From: an uncultured Clostridia bacterium
Lineage (GTDB): Bacteria > Bacillota > Clostridia > TANB77 > CAG-508
DNA: 64,000 nucleotides
NCBI GenBank assembly: GCA_934141555.1
Contig: CAKPCK010000001.1
Coordinates: 132,666 to 196,665 of the forward strand
Reading direction: 5' to 3'
In this document: positions 25,037 to 34,856 of the stretch, in pieces
Numbering within the stretch: the first letter of the stretch is position 1
Layout of the letters: every line of letters starts with the position of its first letter
Made by a program: the position numbers and the translations under genes
Notes under the pieces: model-generated
Told to the model about the DNA's origin: nothing
What the model saw: the letters and a program-made list of their open reading frames with translations, nothing else
Database searches by the model: none

Positions 25037-26950
25037 ATGTTGAAAAATAAAGAGAAAATTAGAAATAAGAAACAACAGGACGGGCCTACAGTAATAGAAT
25101 TAAATTTAAGTTTAACAGTAGGGATTGTAGGAGCAATAATAGCAATAATAGTTGCAATAACAACAGTAAAAGTAATAACAACAATGATCCAAGCAAATGA
25201 AAACAAAAATGCAGTAAATGAGAGTGAAATAAATCAATATGCTATATATATAACAAGTACAACAAAAGATGATAATGGAAATATAGTAGAAGATAAAGAT
25301 AGCAATGGAAATGTAATAAAGGTGCCAGTACCCAAAGGATATACTGCGTCACAAATAGATGGTGAAACATCATTAAATAAAGGCTTTGTAATATATGAAG
25401 GAGATGTTGATTGGAGTTCAGTATTGGTAAATGGTCAAAGTACAAAATCAGCTGGGACACAGTCTACTAATAGTACAAAAAGTATAATAACACAGTCAAC
25501 AACAATGAGTACAGAAAGTACAAAAGCAATTGAAATACAGTCTACTAATAGCACAAAAAGTACGAATACGGAATCTACAACAGAAAATACCAAAAGTCCA
25601 AATACACAAAATACAACAGCGAGCACAGAAAATATAGATAAATTAAAAGCAGAAAAATCTAGTAGTGTAATAGCAAATACACATATAAGTGAAAGCACAA
25701 GTAGCACAGAGAACACAAAGAATGAAAAGGAAAATAAAATAACAGAAACAACCAAAAAAGAAGAAAGTAATAATGTAACAGAAGCGCCACAACAAAATGC
25801 AACATCTTCAACAACAACTAGTACTAAAAGTACGAAAAAAGAAGAAATAATTGAAGAAAATAAAGTAACAACTTCAACAGAGGAAAAGATAAATGATATA
25901 AATGTTGAAAATACAACAGAAGAAACAGTAAATACTGTGGAAGTTGAAGATGATACAACAGATGATACAAGTACAACAGATTCAACTGAATTAACGCTAG
26001 AAGAACAACAAACAAAAAATATATTTGATTTACAAGAGGAAAGAAATCAATATGTATGGGTGCCAGTAAGTGATCCATCAAGAATATATGGAGTGGATGC
26101 AAATGGAAAAGTATGGGGAAAATTATATAATTTTTCAAGTTCTGGAAAGTCAAATAGAGATTGGACAGAAACAAATAGAATAATGAGTATAACGGATACA
26201 ACGGGTTATAGAGAACCAGGTGTAGCATGGTATGCAAGTACAAATAGTGCATATGTTTTTGATACAGATGGATATTCATATATGCATAGATATGGATTAG
26301 GAGAAACTAGATATGAACTTTTAGCCCAAGAGTTAGAACAAAATTATTTAGAAATAATAAAAAGCATAAAAAAATATGGAGGATTTTATATAGGAAGATA
26401 TGAATTAGGCTATGAAAATAATACAACGCCAGTGGTAAAAAAGATGAATACTAGCAATGACCGTATAAATTGGTATAAAGGTTATAGAGGATGTTTAGCC
26501 TTAAAAGGAAATAATAACAATATAAAAACAATGATGATAACAGGAAGCTTATGGGATGAAACAGTAGATTGGTTAGTAAGTTCAGGAGCAACAAATTCAG
26601 AAGGAACAACATTAACATATCAATTAGTTGGAAATGATTCAACAACATTTGGAAATTATATAGATGCGACATTTAAATATATAGCAAAAGATGCAAAAAT
26701 GCCAACAGCAACAGAGATAAAAGAAGCAGCTGATAATTTTCAAAAAGGTGTTTTAATTCCAACAGGAAGTGCCGAATATACAAAAACAAATAATATTTAT
26801 GACATGGCTGGAAATGTAAGTGAATGGACTACAGAGGTCCACTTTTCAGAGGCCTACTCTATTTACGAAAGGGGCTTACGTGGTGGCATTTACTACTACA
26901 ATCGGCAACTACAATCCAGTGGCGTACTGTACCTATGCCGATTCGGGTGA
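25037..26950 (+). CDS. Membrane-anchored, Ser/Thr-rich, lectin-like surface protein with a frameshifted variable C-terminus
   Basis: Residues about 25-50 form one hydrophobic anchor (VGIVGAIIAIIVAITTVKV). A Ser/Thr-rich stalk (about 135-320) with imperfect repeats follows, then a C-terminal SUMF1/C-type-lectin-like domain: YVWVPVSDPSRIYG, GGFYIGRYELGYE and IYDMAGNVSEWTTEV, the sequence just before the variable end of such proteins. The frame stops at 26948-26950, but reading on in the +1-shifted frame from about 26904 continues the expected ending (NYNPVAYCTYADSGDTG) to a TAA at 27000-27002. Removing one base, simplest C26903, restores it. The end is GC-rich and suggests a retroelement-diversified receptor. 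It has its own promoter, upstream of the pilus genes. Confidence 0.75.
   Translation: MLKNKEKIRNKKQQDGPTVIELNLSLTVGIVGAIIAIIVAITTVKVITTMIQANENKNAVNESEINQYAIYITSTTKDDNGNIVEDKDSNGNVIKVPVPKGYTASQIDGETSLNKGFVIYEGDVDWSSVLVNGQSTKSAGTQSTNSTKSIITQSTTMSTESTKAIEIQSTNSTKSTNTESTTENTKSPNTQNTTASTENIDKLKAEKSSSVIANTHISESTSSTENTKNEKENKITETTKKEESNNVTEAPQQNATSSTTTSTKSTKKEEIIEENKVTTSTEEKINDINVENTTEETVNTVEVEDDTTDDTSTTDSTELTLEEQQTKNIFDLQEERNQYVWVPVSDPSRIYGVDANGKVWGKLYNFSSSGKSNRDWTETNRIMSITDTTGYREPGVAWYASTNSAYVFDTDGYSYMHRYGLGETRYELLAQELEQNYLEIIKSIKKYGGFYIGRYELGYENNTTPVVKKMNTSNDRINWYKGYRGCLALKGNNNNIKTMMITGSLWDETVDWLVSSGATNSEGTTLTYQLVGNDSTTFGNYIDATFKYIAKDAKMPTATEIKEAADNFQKGVLIPTGSAEYTKTNNIYDMAGNVSEWTTEVHFSEAYSIYERGLRGGIYYYNRQLQSSGVLYLCRFG
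25436..25640 (+). repeat. Imperfect Ser/Thr-coding repeats in the stalk
   Basis: ACAGTCTACTAATAG(T/C)ACAAAAAG occurs near 25459 and 25539, about 80 bp apart, with other shorter variants of ACAGAAAGTACAAAA between and after. They encode QSTNSTKS-like units, probably a glycosylated or extended stalk. Confidence 0.7.
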
Positions 26951-27000
26951 CACCGGCCTTAACGTCAGCACTAGACGGTTGCCGTGCAATTCTTTATATT
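26821..27000 (+). other. Candidate DGR variable region (VR)
   Basis: By direct count 86 of 180 bases are G or C (about 48%), against roughly 30-35% just upstream and less elsewhere. In the frame corrected for one extra base, 40 of the 55 codons from 26834 end in C or T, where the rest of the gene mostly uses A-ending codons. This is what results when adenines of AAC/AAT codons in a template repeat are randomised by a diversity-generating retroelement. The segment sits at the 3' end of a lectin-fold gene, the usual location. No reverse transcriptase or template copy was found in the window. Confidence 0.65.
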
Positions 27001-27167
27001 AAATAATGTATCTTAAATTACTATATCCTGATATCATTTACATATTACACTTTGAACAGTAACAGCATAGAGAAATAAAAGGCGAGAAAATTATTCACAA
27101 GTTAATAAGAATAGTACTAGAAATACGAAATCAAATAAAGAAAATAGAGGGGAGGTATACCAAAGAA

Positions 27168-30100
27168 ATGAGCAAAAAGAAACTTACGAAAAAAAGTATA
27201 ATATTAAAAACAATAATTGTACTAATAGCAGTAAGTATAATAATTGGTATATATGTATTAAACAAAACACAAAAAATTGACAAATCTGCAATGTCATCAG
27301 AACTACAAAGAACACAAGCATATGATGACGTAAAAGATGGTGATAATGCAGTAAAAGATGCTGAAGGAAATACAATACAAGCAATAAAATTTGATGCGTT
27401 TTTCTTAAAAGATAAAGATGGAGATGGAATAGCAGAATCAATAAGAGGAACGTGTAATGAAATAGGAAGTCAAGCAAGTTTATACATGGAATTAAGTGTA
27501 TTAGAACAAGGAAAATTAAAAGATGGAAAAATAACAATAAATTCTAATAACTTCTATTTTAATACATCAATAGTAAAAGACACTGAAGTAAAAGAAAACT
27601 ATATATCAGCAAACACCAAAGAGATTAATTTTAATGAAATAGGTAATGGTACACAAAAATTATTAATAGGCTCAATACGTTCTGGAGACTATTCAAGTAC
27701 ATCTTCAAAATCAAGTGCAATTGGAAATGATACAACCAAATATAGTAAAGAAAATTCTGTAACATTTTCTGGAACATTTGTAGACAGTGATGGAAATGAA
27801 ACAGCATTTTCAAAAGATATTCCATTTACAGTTGATTGGTATGGAGAAACATATGTAGAAATTGATCCTAAAAATCAAACAAACAATATTACACAATTAG
27901 ATGAATTAGTAACAGATGATGGTTTAGAATTAGAATTTCAAATAAGAACAGTAGAAAACAAAAATCAATTAATAATGTCAAGTTCAGAAATATCTGGAAC
28001 AATACCAGAACTAAATGGATATAAAGCAAAATCTGTAAAAATATCAGGGACAAATATTACATATACATATAATGAAGAAACAGGAAAATTTACAGCACAG
28101 AAAACGGCAACATTAAATACTAATGGAATAGTAACTTCAAATGCTTATAATTATTCTAGTTCTGTAAATAGATATACATATTTTGACTTTGATGTAATTT
28201 ATCCAATAGAAGCATATACAGCGCTTGGAACAGGAACAGCAAGTTTCGAATTAGCAATTCCTATACAAGCAGTAATAAAAGGATATAATAACACAAATGA
28301 AGAAGATGGATTTGTAAATCCATATATTTCAAATACAGCAACAGGAATTGTAACAACAACATGGAGCAGAAAAGTAGGAAATTTATATGATTTTGAAATA
28401 TATGTAGGAAAATATATGGGCTCACCATATAATACATATGTTATTCAAAAAAAGAAACCATTAAATATATATAATGGAATATCAACAGAAGAAAAAGATG
28501 ATACATATTTAGTAGAATGGAGAGCATCAACAGGAGAGAATGTAGAAACAGATGGAATAGTAATGAATGAGACTACAGGAAAAACAGATCAATTTATGAA
28601 TACATCTTCAAAATATGAATCAATGGAAAATTTAACAACAAATGTAGGAATTTATTTTAGTGGTGTTAATAATACTTTAAATTCAGATGGTTGGATAAAA
28701 GTATATGATGCAGATACAAACACATTAATACATACATTTACATCAAAAGACTGGAATAGTTATACACAATCAAATCCATATAAATATGAAAATTCTATAA
28801 AACATATTAGAATAGAAACAAGTAGTACAAAACCACAATGCTATTTTTATGTATATAATTTAAAAGAATTAGATGATGAATATATAACAACAAATTACTC
28901 TAGAGAAGATTTTGATAATTTATCATATATCTATAGTTATTTAGATGGAAAAATGATAAAACCAAAAACAGATGAAAATGAAGAAACAACATATTGTTTT
29001 TCAGCAAGTGAAATAAATAAAGCATTATATGAAGCACCAACATCTGTTGCAAAAATATCAATAAAAGATAATACAATATCAACACATGTAACAGCAGAAC
29101 ACCAGAAAATAACAATAACTGCAGAAACATCAGGATATAATGAACAAGGCTGGAAAAATGGTACATTTTTAGTACAATTACCAAGTGAAATAATTTTAGG
29201 GGAAATAAATGAAGTATCAGTAAATAATACAAATGTGAAAATAACAGCATATGATATATATGAAGAAAATGATAATTATTATATAAAAATATTAACAGAA
29301 AGTGCTGACGAAGAATCATTTGACATAGTAATAGACTGTGATTTAACACCAGACCCTAGAATTACTAAAACAACAAAACAAGTAAAATTATGGGCCAAAA
29401 ATGAAACTGCTTGTGATTACTATTATTCTGGAAAAGATACTTATGATGTCGATGGAAACTCTAATACAGAAGAACTAGTAAATTACAGAGAAACATCATT
29501 AACATTTGATCCAGGTTCAAGTTTAAGTACAACACAAGTTGGAAGTAATTATGCAGAAGATGGAGGAGTAACAATTGCACCAAGAGTTGCTAAAACAGAC
29601 AAAGGTCAAAGGACTGCAACTATTACAATATCAGCAACAAATAACTACACATATGATATACAAGATGTAAAAATATTAGGTGTAGTACCATTTGAAGGAA
29701 ACAAATATGTAATTAGTGGAAATGATTTAGGATCAACATTCACAACATATATGAATGATGGTGGATTAGAAGTTTTAACAAGTTCAATAAAAGACAAAGT
29801 AACAATATACTATTCTACAACAGAAAGACCAAATAAAGACTTAACAGATGCATCAAATGGTTGGAAACTAGCAAAAGATATTGATGATTGGAAGAGAGTA
29901 AAAAATTATTTAATAGTATTAGATAATTCATATAAATTATCATCAAAAGAAAGCATTGAATTTAGATATGATATAAATTTGCCCAATGGTGTTGATTATA
30001 ATAAAATTACATATTCAGAACATGCAATATATTTTGCATTACAAACAGATGAAGGATTATATTATACAGCAACAGGCTCTGCAAAACTTGGATTTATGAT

Positions 30101-33100
30101 TGCAAAACAATATGATTTAGAGATTGTAAAATATCAGAAAGATACAGAAAAGACTCTACAAGGTGTAACATTTTCAATTACAGAAGATGGAGCAGAATCA
30201 AGTTCAATAAAAACAACAGATAAAGATGGAAAACTTTTAGTGCTAGGTTTATATGCAGAAAGATATTATACAATAAAAGAAATAAAAACAACAGATGATT
30301 ATGTATTAAACACTGAAGAAATAAGGTTTTACACATATACAAAAATAAATGATGATGGAACAGAAAGTTTATATTTAACATATCCAGGAAAAGAAGAAGA
30401 AAGTTCTAAATTAAGTCTTATTTATAAAACAACAAGGGCAGAACAAGTAAATTCTCCAGCAAGTGGAAATGATTATAGAATTCAAATAAAAATTGATAAT
30501 GAAGTAAAAGCTAGGTTGAAAATAAATAAAACAGACACTGCAGGAGTACCTTTAAAAAATATTAAGTTTACATTAACAGGAAAAGAAAAAGATGGAGAAA
30601 TATTAACAACAGACCAAAATGGAGATATAAATGCATTAGGACTTTACTTAGATCAAGAATACACATTAGAAGAAGTAAAAGCAACAGGATATTATATTCC
30701 ACAAACAAAGATTAAATTTAAAATAACAAATAATAATGGAAATTTTGAATTAAATTATACAGATAATGATACAACAAAATCTAAACAACTTATAATAAAT
30801 GATGAAATTCCAACACTTGAACTAAACTTACAAAATGAAAAAATACCTACATATGGATTACAATTAACAAAATATGCAAAAGGAGAAAAAGATTCTAGTG
30901 GAAATGATAAAAAATTAGCAAGAGCTCAATATTTAATAATAGGTGAAGGAATTAAAGATGGGGGAAAAATTTATACAACAGATGAGAATGGAATTCTTAC
31001 AATAGATAATTTATATGAATATGTAGATGGAAAATATATAACAGGTGAATATACATTAAAAGAAATTTATGCACCAGAAGGATATTCAGTAGACTCTACA
31101 GAATTAAAATTTAAAGCATATAGAGAAAATGGAACATTGAAAATACAAATACTTGAAGGTGATACAGTAATTAGAAAAATTACAGTTGATGGAACAGAAG
31201 AAAAAGACTTAAATATTAAAAATGCAACTACTGAAACTCCAGTAATTGAAATTGGTGTTGAAGATGGACAAATATTTTCAATTTATAAATATTATCAAGA
31301 TGGTACAAGTTCAGCCAAAAAACCAATACCTGGAACAAGGTTTAAAATAACAGATTTAAATGGAAATTATGTTACAGGTTCAGATGGAAAGACTGTTGGA
31401 CAATGGTTTGATACAACTCCAGAACAGTTGCCTGTACCTGATATAACATTATCTTCTTCTGGAACATATCAATGGACACAAAGAGATGATGGAACTTGGG
31501 AAAGTACAGGAAATTATCATGTTAATAGTTCTACAAGCACATTAACTTCAAATGATTTTGAACTTAAAGAAAAAGCAACATTGCAATTTGAATGGTCTGT
31601 ATCATCTGAAAGTGCAAGTTGGGATTATGTTTATTATACAATCACAAATTTAGATACTAATAAAACAATAGGCGGAACATCAACTAAGATTGGTGGAACA
31701 GCAAATGGAACAGTTTATTCTTCTCTAAGATTTGATGAAGTTTCAGTAGATTTAGAAAAAGGAAAGTATAAAATTGAATTTGTATATAGAAAAGATGGTT
31801 CAGGACATACTGGTTTAGATGCAGCATTTGTAAAGAATATAAAATTTAAAGAAGTCGAAAAAACAGGATATTATGCTGTAACAACAGATTCAAATGGACA
31901 AATAACAGCAAATTTACCAGAAGGTTTATACAAGGCAATAGAAGTATATACAAATGATAGATATGTATTACCAGAAAAAGAAGCAGATAGAACATATTAT
32001 TTTGGAATTGGTTCATCACAAGCAGCAACATGGGATTGGGTAACAGGATTAACAGGAGAAGGTTGGAACTATGTAAATTCAGTTTTTGCACAAAAAGACG
32101 GAGGAGTAATAGCAGTTGGGTCATTCTCTAAATATTCAACAGATGTTGTAGCAAATGCAGTAGATGGAATTGATATAGATAATGATGGAACAGTTGATGA
32201 AATATCAGAAGGAAGCAATGATGGACTAATAATATCTTATGATGCAGACGGAAAAGTAGTATGGTCAAAAACTTTTGGAGGAGATAGTGATGATTCATTA
32301 AATAAAGTTATTCAAACATCAGATGGAGGATATGTTGCAGTAGGATATGCTGAGAGTAATTCAATAAAATATGATGGAAAAATAATAAGTGAGCTTTCAA
32401 GAACATCAACAGAGAACTTATCACAAAAAGATGCAATATTATTAAAAATAAGTAAAGATGGAACTTATGAATGGGGCTTAAGAATTGGTGGAACAGGTGA
32501 TGATGAAATACAATCAGTAATAGAAACAAGTGAAGGAAATTTCGCAATTACAGGAAACTATTATAGTTCACCATTTAACTTTTTTGATAGAGCAGGAACA
32601 GAAGTCAAAGGAACAATGACAAATACTGGAGAAAGAGATGCATTTGTAGCATCATATTCTTCAACAGGAATATATCAGTGGAGTTCAGCAATAGGAGGAA
32701 CAAATAACCAAGATGCACCAGACTTAACAGAATATTCGGAAGGAATTGCTGTAGCATCAAATTCAAGTACATCAGCTCGTATAAGTTTCTATAGCTTAAC
32801 AGGTTCTACAATAAAAAATGCTTTCACAATAGGTAGTGGAACAAGCAAAATAACAAGTTTAGACACATATACAGATGGAACAATTATTGCAGGTGTAAAT
32901 TATACAGGAACACATTTTGATGCAGGAATATATAAAGTAACAACAACAGGAAGTTCAACAAGAATTTATGAATTGACAGGAACTTATGATGAATATGTAT
33001 CAGATGTACAAGTAACATCAGATGGAGGAATTTTATTTGGAGGCTGGTATTATTCAACAGATACAGCTGGAAGTGATGGAACAACATTTGACGAAAAATC

Positions 33101-34856
33101 TGGAGAATATGCATGTGATGGATATGTAATAAAATTAAATTTAAAAAATGAAGTTGAATATTCAAGTAGATTATATGGAGACAACTATGATGGTGTAAAC
33201 ACAGTAACAGAAACAAGAAATGGAGCATTAATATCTGGAGGATTTTTCAATTCTTCAACATTTAGTGCAACAAATTGTAAAATAGAAAAAGATGAAGATG
33301 ACACAACACCAGAAGAACAAATGCTTACAAGAGTTGGAAATTCAGAAGCGTTTGTAATTGCTGAAATTTCACAACTTTCTGTTGGGGCAAAGGTACCAGA
33401 AGCACAAAAAATTGAAGTTGAAAACCAAATTAAAACATTTAAAATAACAACAGAAGTAAAGAAAAACAATAATGTAGCAGGTGGAGATATAGATGGACAA
33501 GTAGGTGTAACAATAGATGGTGTTAATTATAGTAAAGATGGAATACGCTATGTAGAAAAAGTAAAATATGGAGAAAATTCAAAAAATGCAATAAAAATAA
33601 CACCAAATGCAAAATATGTAATAGACAGTATAACAATAAATGGAAAAGAATATACTAACTTTACAACAGCAGAAGATGGAACTGTAACATTACCAATATT
33701 TGATAATGTATTAGAAGATAAACATATTGTAGTACAATTTAGTAATACAATGTCACATATAGAAGTAAACCATTATTTATGGACAAAAGATGATGGACTA
33801 ACTACAATAAAAGTAGCAGAAACACAAACAAGTACAGGAGTAGTTGGAACAACATATGAAACATCACCAAACACAGATATAGAATATGTAATTATTACAA
33901 ATTCAGATTATTATGGTAATAATTTACCAGAAGGAGTAGTAGGAAGTGATTATTACATACCAGCAAATTATAAAGGAACATATACAGAGGGAACAAAAGA
34001 AGTAATAAATTATTATTACAAAGAAAAAACATATAAGTTGACAGTACATCACTATTTAGATGGTACAACAGAATCAGTACCACTTAAAGGATCAACAACA
34101 GGTGAAAAGGTAGCTGATGAAATAACAGAAGATTTAAAGAAAAATAGTGAATACACAACAACACAAGCAGGAGATACAAAAATAGATTATTCAATTTATG
34201 AATTAGTATCAATACCAGAAAATGCTACTGGAACAATACAAGAAGATACAGAAGTAACATATTATTATAAAATAAAAACAGCAGATATTAGAATAACTAA
34301 AGTAGCAGAAGAAGATCATGAAAAAACATTAGCAAATACTCAATTTCAACTATATCAATATCAAAAAGATTTAGCTGTTACAGATGAATTGATAGATATT
34401 AATAATCTTGGAAGTGACTGGAAGTTAATTGGAATATATACAACATCAGATATAGGTGTTTTAAAATTAGAAAATTTACCAGTTAATTTAGAATATAGAT
34501 TAATAGAAACAAGACCTGTAGAGGGAAGAATACTTCCAGATGGACAATGGAAAATAAAATTTGTTACTGGAACATATGACACAACAGATACATCAATAGT
34601 TACTATTAATGGGGTACCATTTAAAATAAATGCAATAGGAAATCCACCAGCTATGATAAAAACAGATGATGGAAAATTATTACTTCCAAATAAAGCAAAT
34701 TATAATTTCCCAACAAGTGGAAGTATAGAATTAAAAACAGTTTATCAAGTTGGAATGATTATTATTGCGATAGGGGTTGTTATGATGGCTCTTATAGTAG
34801 TAAAAAAGTGTTATATAAAAAACACTAAAAAAATAAAGAAAGGGAGAAAACACTAA
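27168..34856 (+). CDS. Giant sortase-type adhesin/ancillary pilin (2562 residues)
   Basis: An N-terminal signal helix lies at residues about 9-30. The first 950 residues are beta-rich, resembling collagen-binding or isopeptide adhesin modules. SpaA/Cna-B-like domains follow near residues 980, 1115, 1228 and 1369 (LEIVKYQKDTEKTLQGVTF, LKINKTDTAGVPLKNIKF, each ending in an E-box such as YTLKEIYAPEGY). Residues about 1620-2070 contain repeated propeller-like blades (VIQTSDGGYVAVG, VIETSEGNFAITG). MucBP-like repeats are near 2195 and 2290 (VHHYLDGTTES), then a last SpaA-like domain near 2375. The C-terminus has FPTSG, a helix and basic residues: a sortase signal that departs from LPXTG. Its stop overlaps the next start. 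Likely a pilus tip or base adhesin. Confidence 0.85.
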   Translation: MSKKKLTKKSIILKTIIVLIAVSIIIGIYVLNKTQKIDKSAMSSELQRTQAYDDVKDGDNAVKDAEGNTIQAIKFDAFFLKDKDGDGIAESIRGTCNEIGSQASLYMELSVLEQGKLKDGKITINSNNFYFNTSIVKDTEVKENYISANTKEINFNEIGNGTQKLLIGSIRSGDYSSTSSKSSAIGNDTTKYSKENSVTFSGTFVDSDGNETAFSKDIPFTVDWYGETYVEIDPKNQTNNITQLDELVTDDGLELEFQIRTVENKNQLIMSSSEISGTIPELNGYKAKSVKISGTNITYTYNEETGKFTAQKTATLNTNGIVTSNAYNYSSSVNRYTYFDFDVIYPIEAYTALGTGTASFELAIPIQAVIKGYNNTNEEDGFVNPYISNTATGIVTTTWSRKVGNLYDFEIYVGKYMGSPYNTYVIQKKKPLNIYNGISTEEKDDTYLVEWRASTGENVETDGIVMNETTGKTDQFMNTSSKYESMENLTTNVGIYFSGVNNTLNSDGWIKVYDADTNTLIHTFTSKDWNSYTQSNPYKYENSIKHIRIETSSTKPQCYFYVYNLKELDDEYITTNYSREDFDNLSYIYSYLDGKMIKPKTDENEETTYCFSASEINKALYEAPTSVAKISIKDNTISTHVTAEHQKITITAETSGYNEQGWKNGTFLVQLPSEIILGEINEVSVNNTNVKITAYDIYEENDNYYIKILTESADEESFDIVIDCDLTPDPRITKTTKQVKLWAKNETACDYYYSGKDTYDVDGNSNTEELVNYRETSLTFDPGSSLSTTQVGSNYAEDGGVTIAPRVAKTDKGQRTATITISATNNYTYDIQDVKILGVVPFEGNKYVISGNDLGSTFTTYMNDGGLEVLTSSIKDKVTIYYSTTERPNKDLTDASNGWKLAKDIDDWKRVKNYLIVLDNSYKLSSKESIEFRYDINLPNGVDYNKITYSEHAIYFALQTDEGLYYTATGSAKLGFMIAKQYDLEIVKYQKDTEKTLQGVTFSITEDGAESSSIKTTDKDGKLLVLGLYAERYYTIKEIKTTDDYVLNTEEIRFYTYTKINDDGTESLYLTYPGKEEESSKLSLIYKTTRAEQVNSPASGNDYRIQIKIDNEVKARLKINKTDTAGVPLKNIKFTLTGKEKDGEILTTDQNGDINALGLYLDQEYTLEEVKATGYYIPQTKIKFKITNNNGNFELNYTDNDTTKSKQLIINDEIPTLELNLQNEKIPTYGLQLTKYAKGEKDSSGNDKKLARAQYLIIGEGIKDGGKIYTTDENGILTIDNLYEYVDGKYITGEYTLKEIYAPEGYSVDSTELKFKAYRENGTLKIQILEGDTVIRKITVDGTEEKDLNIKNATTETPVIEIGVEDGQIFSIYKYYQDGTSSAKKPIPGTRFKITDLNGNYVTGSDGKTVGQWFDTTPEQLPVPDITLSSSGTYQWTQRDDGTWESTGNYHVNSSTSTLTSNDFELKEKATLQFEWSVSSESASWDYVYYTITNLDTNKTIGGTSTKIGGTANGTVYSSLRFDEVSVDLEKGKYKIEFVYRKDGSGHTGLDAAFVKNIKFKEVEKTGYYAVTTDSNGQITANLPEGLYKAIEVYTNDRYVLPEKEADRTYYFGIGSSQAATWDWVTGLTGEGWNYVNSVFAQKDGGVIAVGSFSKYSTDVVANAVDGIDIDNDGTVDEISEGSNDGLIISYDADGKVVWSKTFGGDSDDSLNKVIQTSDGGYVAVGYAESNSIKYDGKIISELSRTSTENLSQKDAILLKISKDGTYEWGLRIGGTGDDEIQSVIETSEGNFAITGNYYSSPFNFFDRAGTEVKGTMTNTGERDAFVASYSSTGIYQWSSAIGGTNNQDAPDLTEYSEGIAVASNSSTSARISFYSLTGSTIKNAFTIGSGTSKITSLDTYTDGTIIAGVNYTGTHFDAGIYKVTTTGSSTRIYELTGTYDEYVSDVQVTSDGGILFGGWYYSTDTAGSDGTTFDEKSGEYACDGYVIKLNLKNEVEYSSRLYGDNYDGVNTVTETRNGALISGGFFNSSTFSATNCKIEKDEDDTTPEEQMLTRVGNSEAFVIAEISQLSVGAKVPEAQKIEVENQIKTFKITTEVKKNNNVAGGDIDGQVGVTIDGVNYSKDGIRYVEKVKYGENSKNAIKITPNAKYVIDSITINGKEYTNFTTAEDGTVTLPIFDNVLEDKHIVVQFSNTMSHIEVNHYLWTKDDGLTTIKVAETQTSTGVVGTTYETSPNTDIEYVIITNSDYYGNNLPEGVVGSDYYIPANYKGTYTEGTKEVINYYYKEKTYKLTVHHYLDGTTESVPLKGSTTGEKVADEITEDLKKNSEYTTTQAGDTKIDYSIYELVSIPENATGTIQEDTEVTYYYKIKTADIRITKVAEEDHEKTLANTQFQLYQYQKDLAVTDELIDINNLGSDWKLIGIYTTSDIGVLKLENLPVNLEYRLIETRPVEGRILPDGQWKIKFVTGTYDTTDTSIVTINGVPFKINAIGNPPAMIKTDDGKLLLPNKANYNFPTSGSIELKTVYQVGMIIIAIGVVMMALIVVKKCYIKNTKKIKKGRKH

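Noticed and set aside
25436..25640. Repeats considered as a CRISPR array
   Set aside because: They are imperfect, in frame and coding for Ser/Thr units in a stalk; there are no regular spacers and no cas genes in the window.
27003..27167. Intergenic DNA after the variable gene considered as template repeat
   Set aside because: It shows no similarity to the variable segment, and no reverse transcriptase frame exists anywhere in the window.
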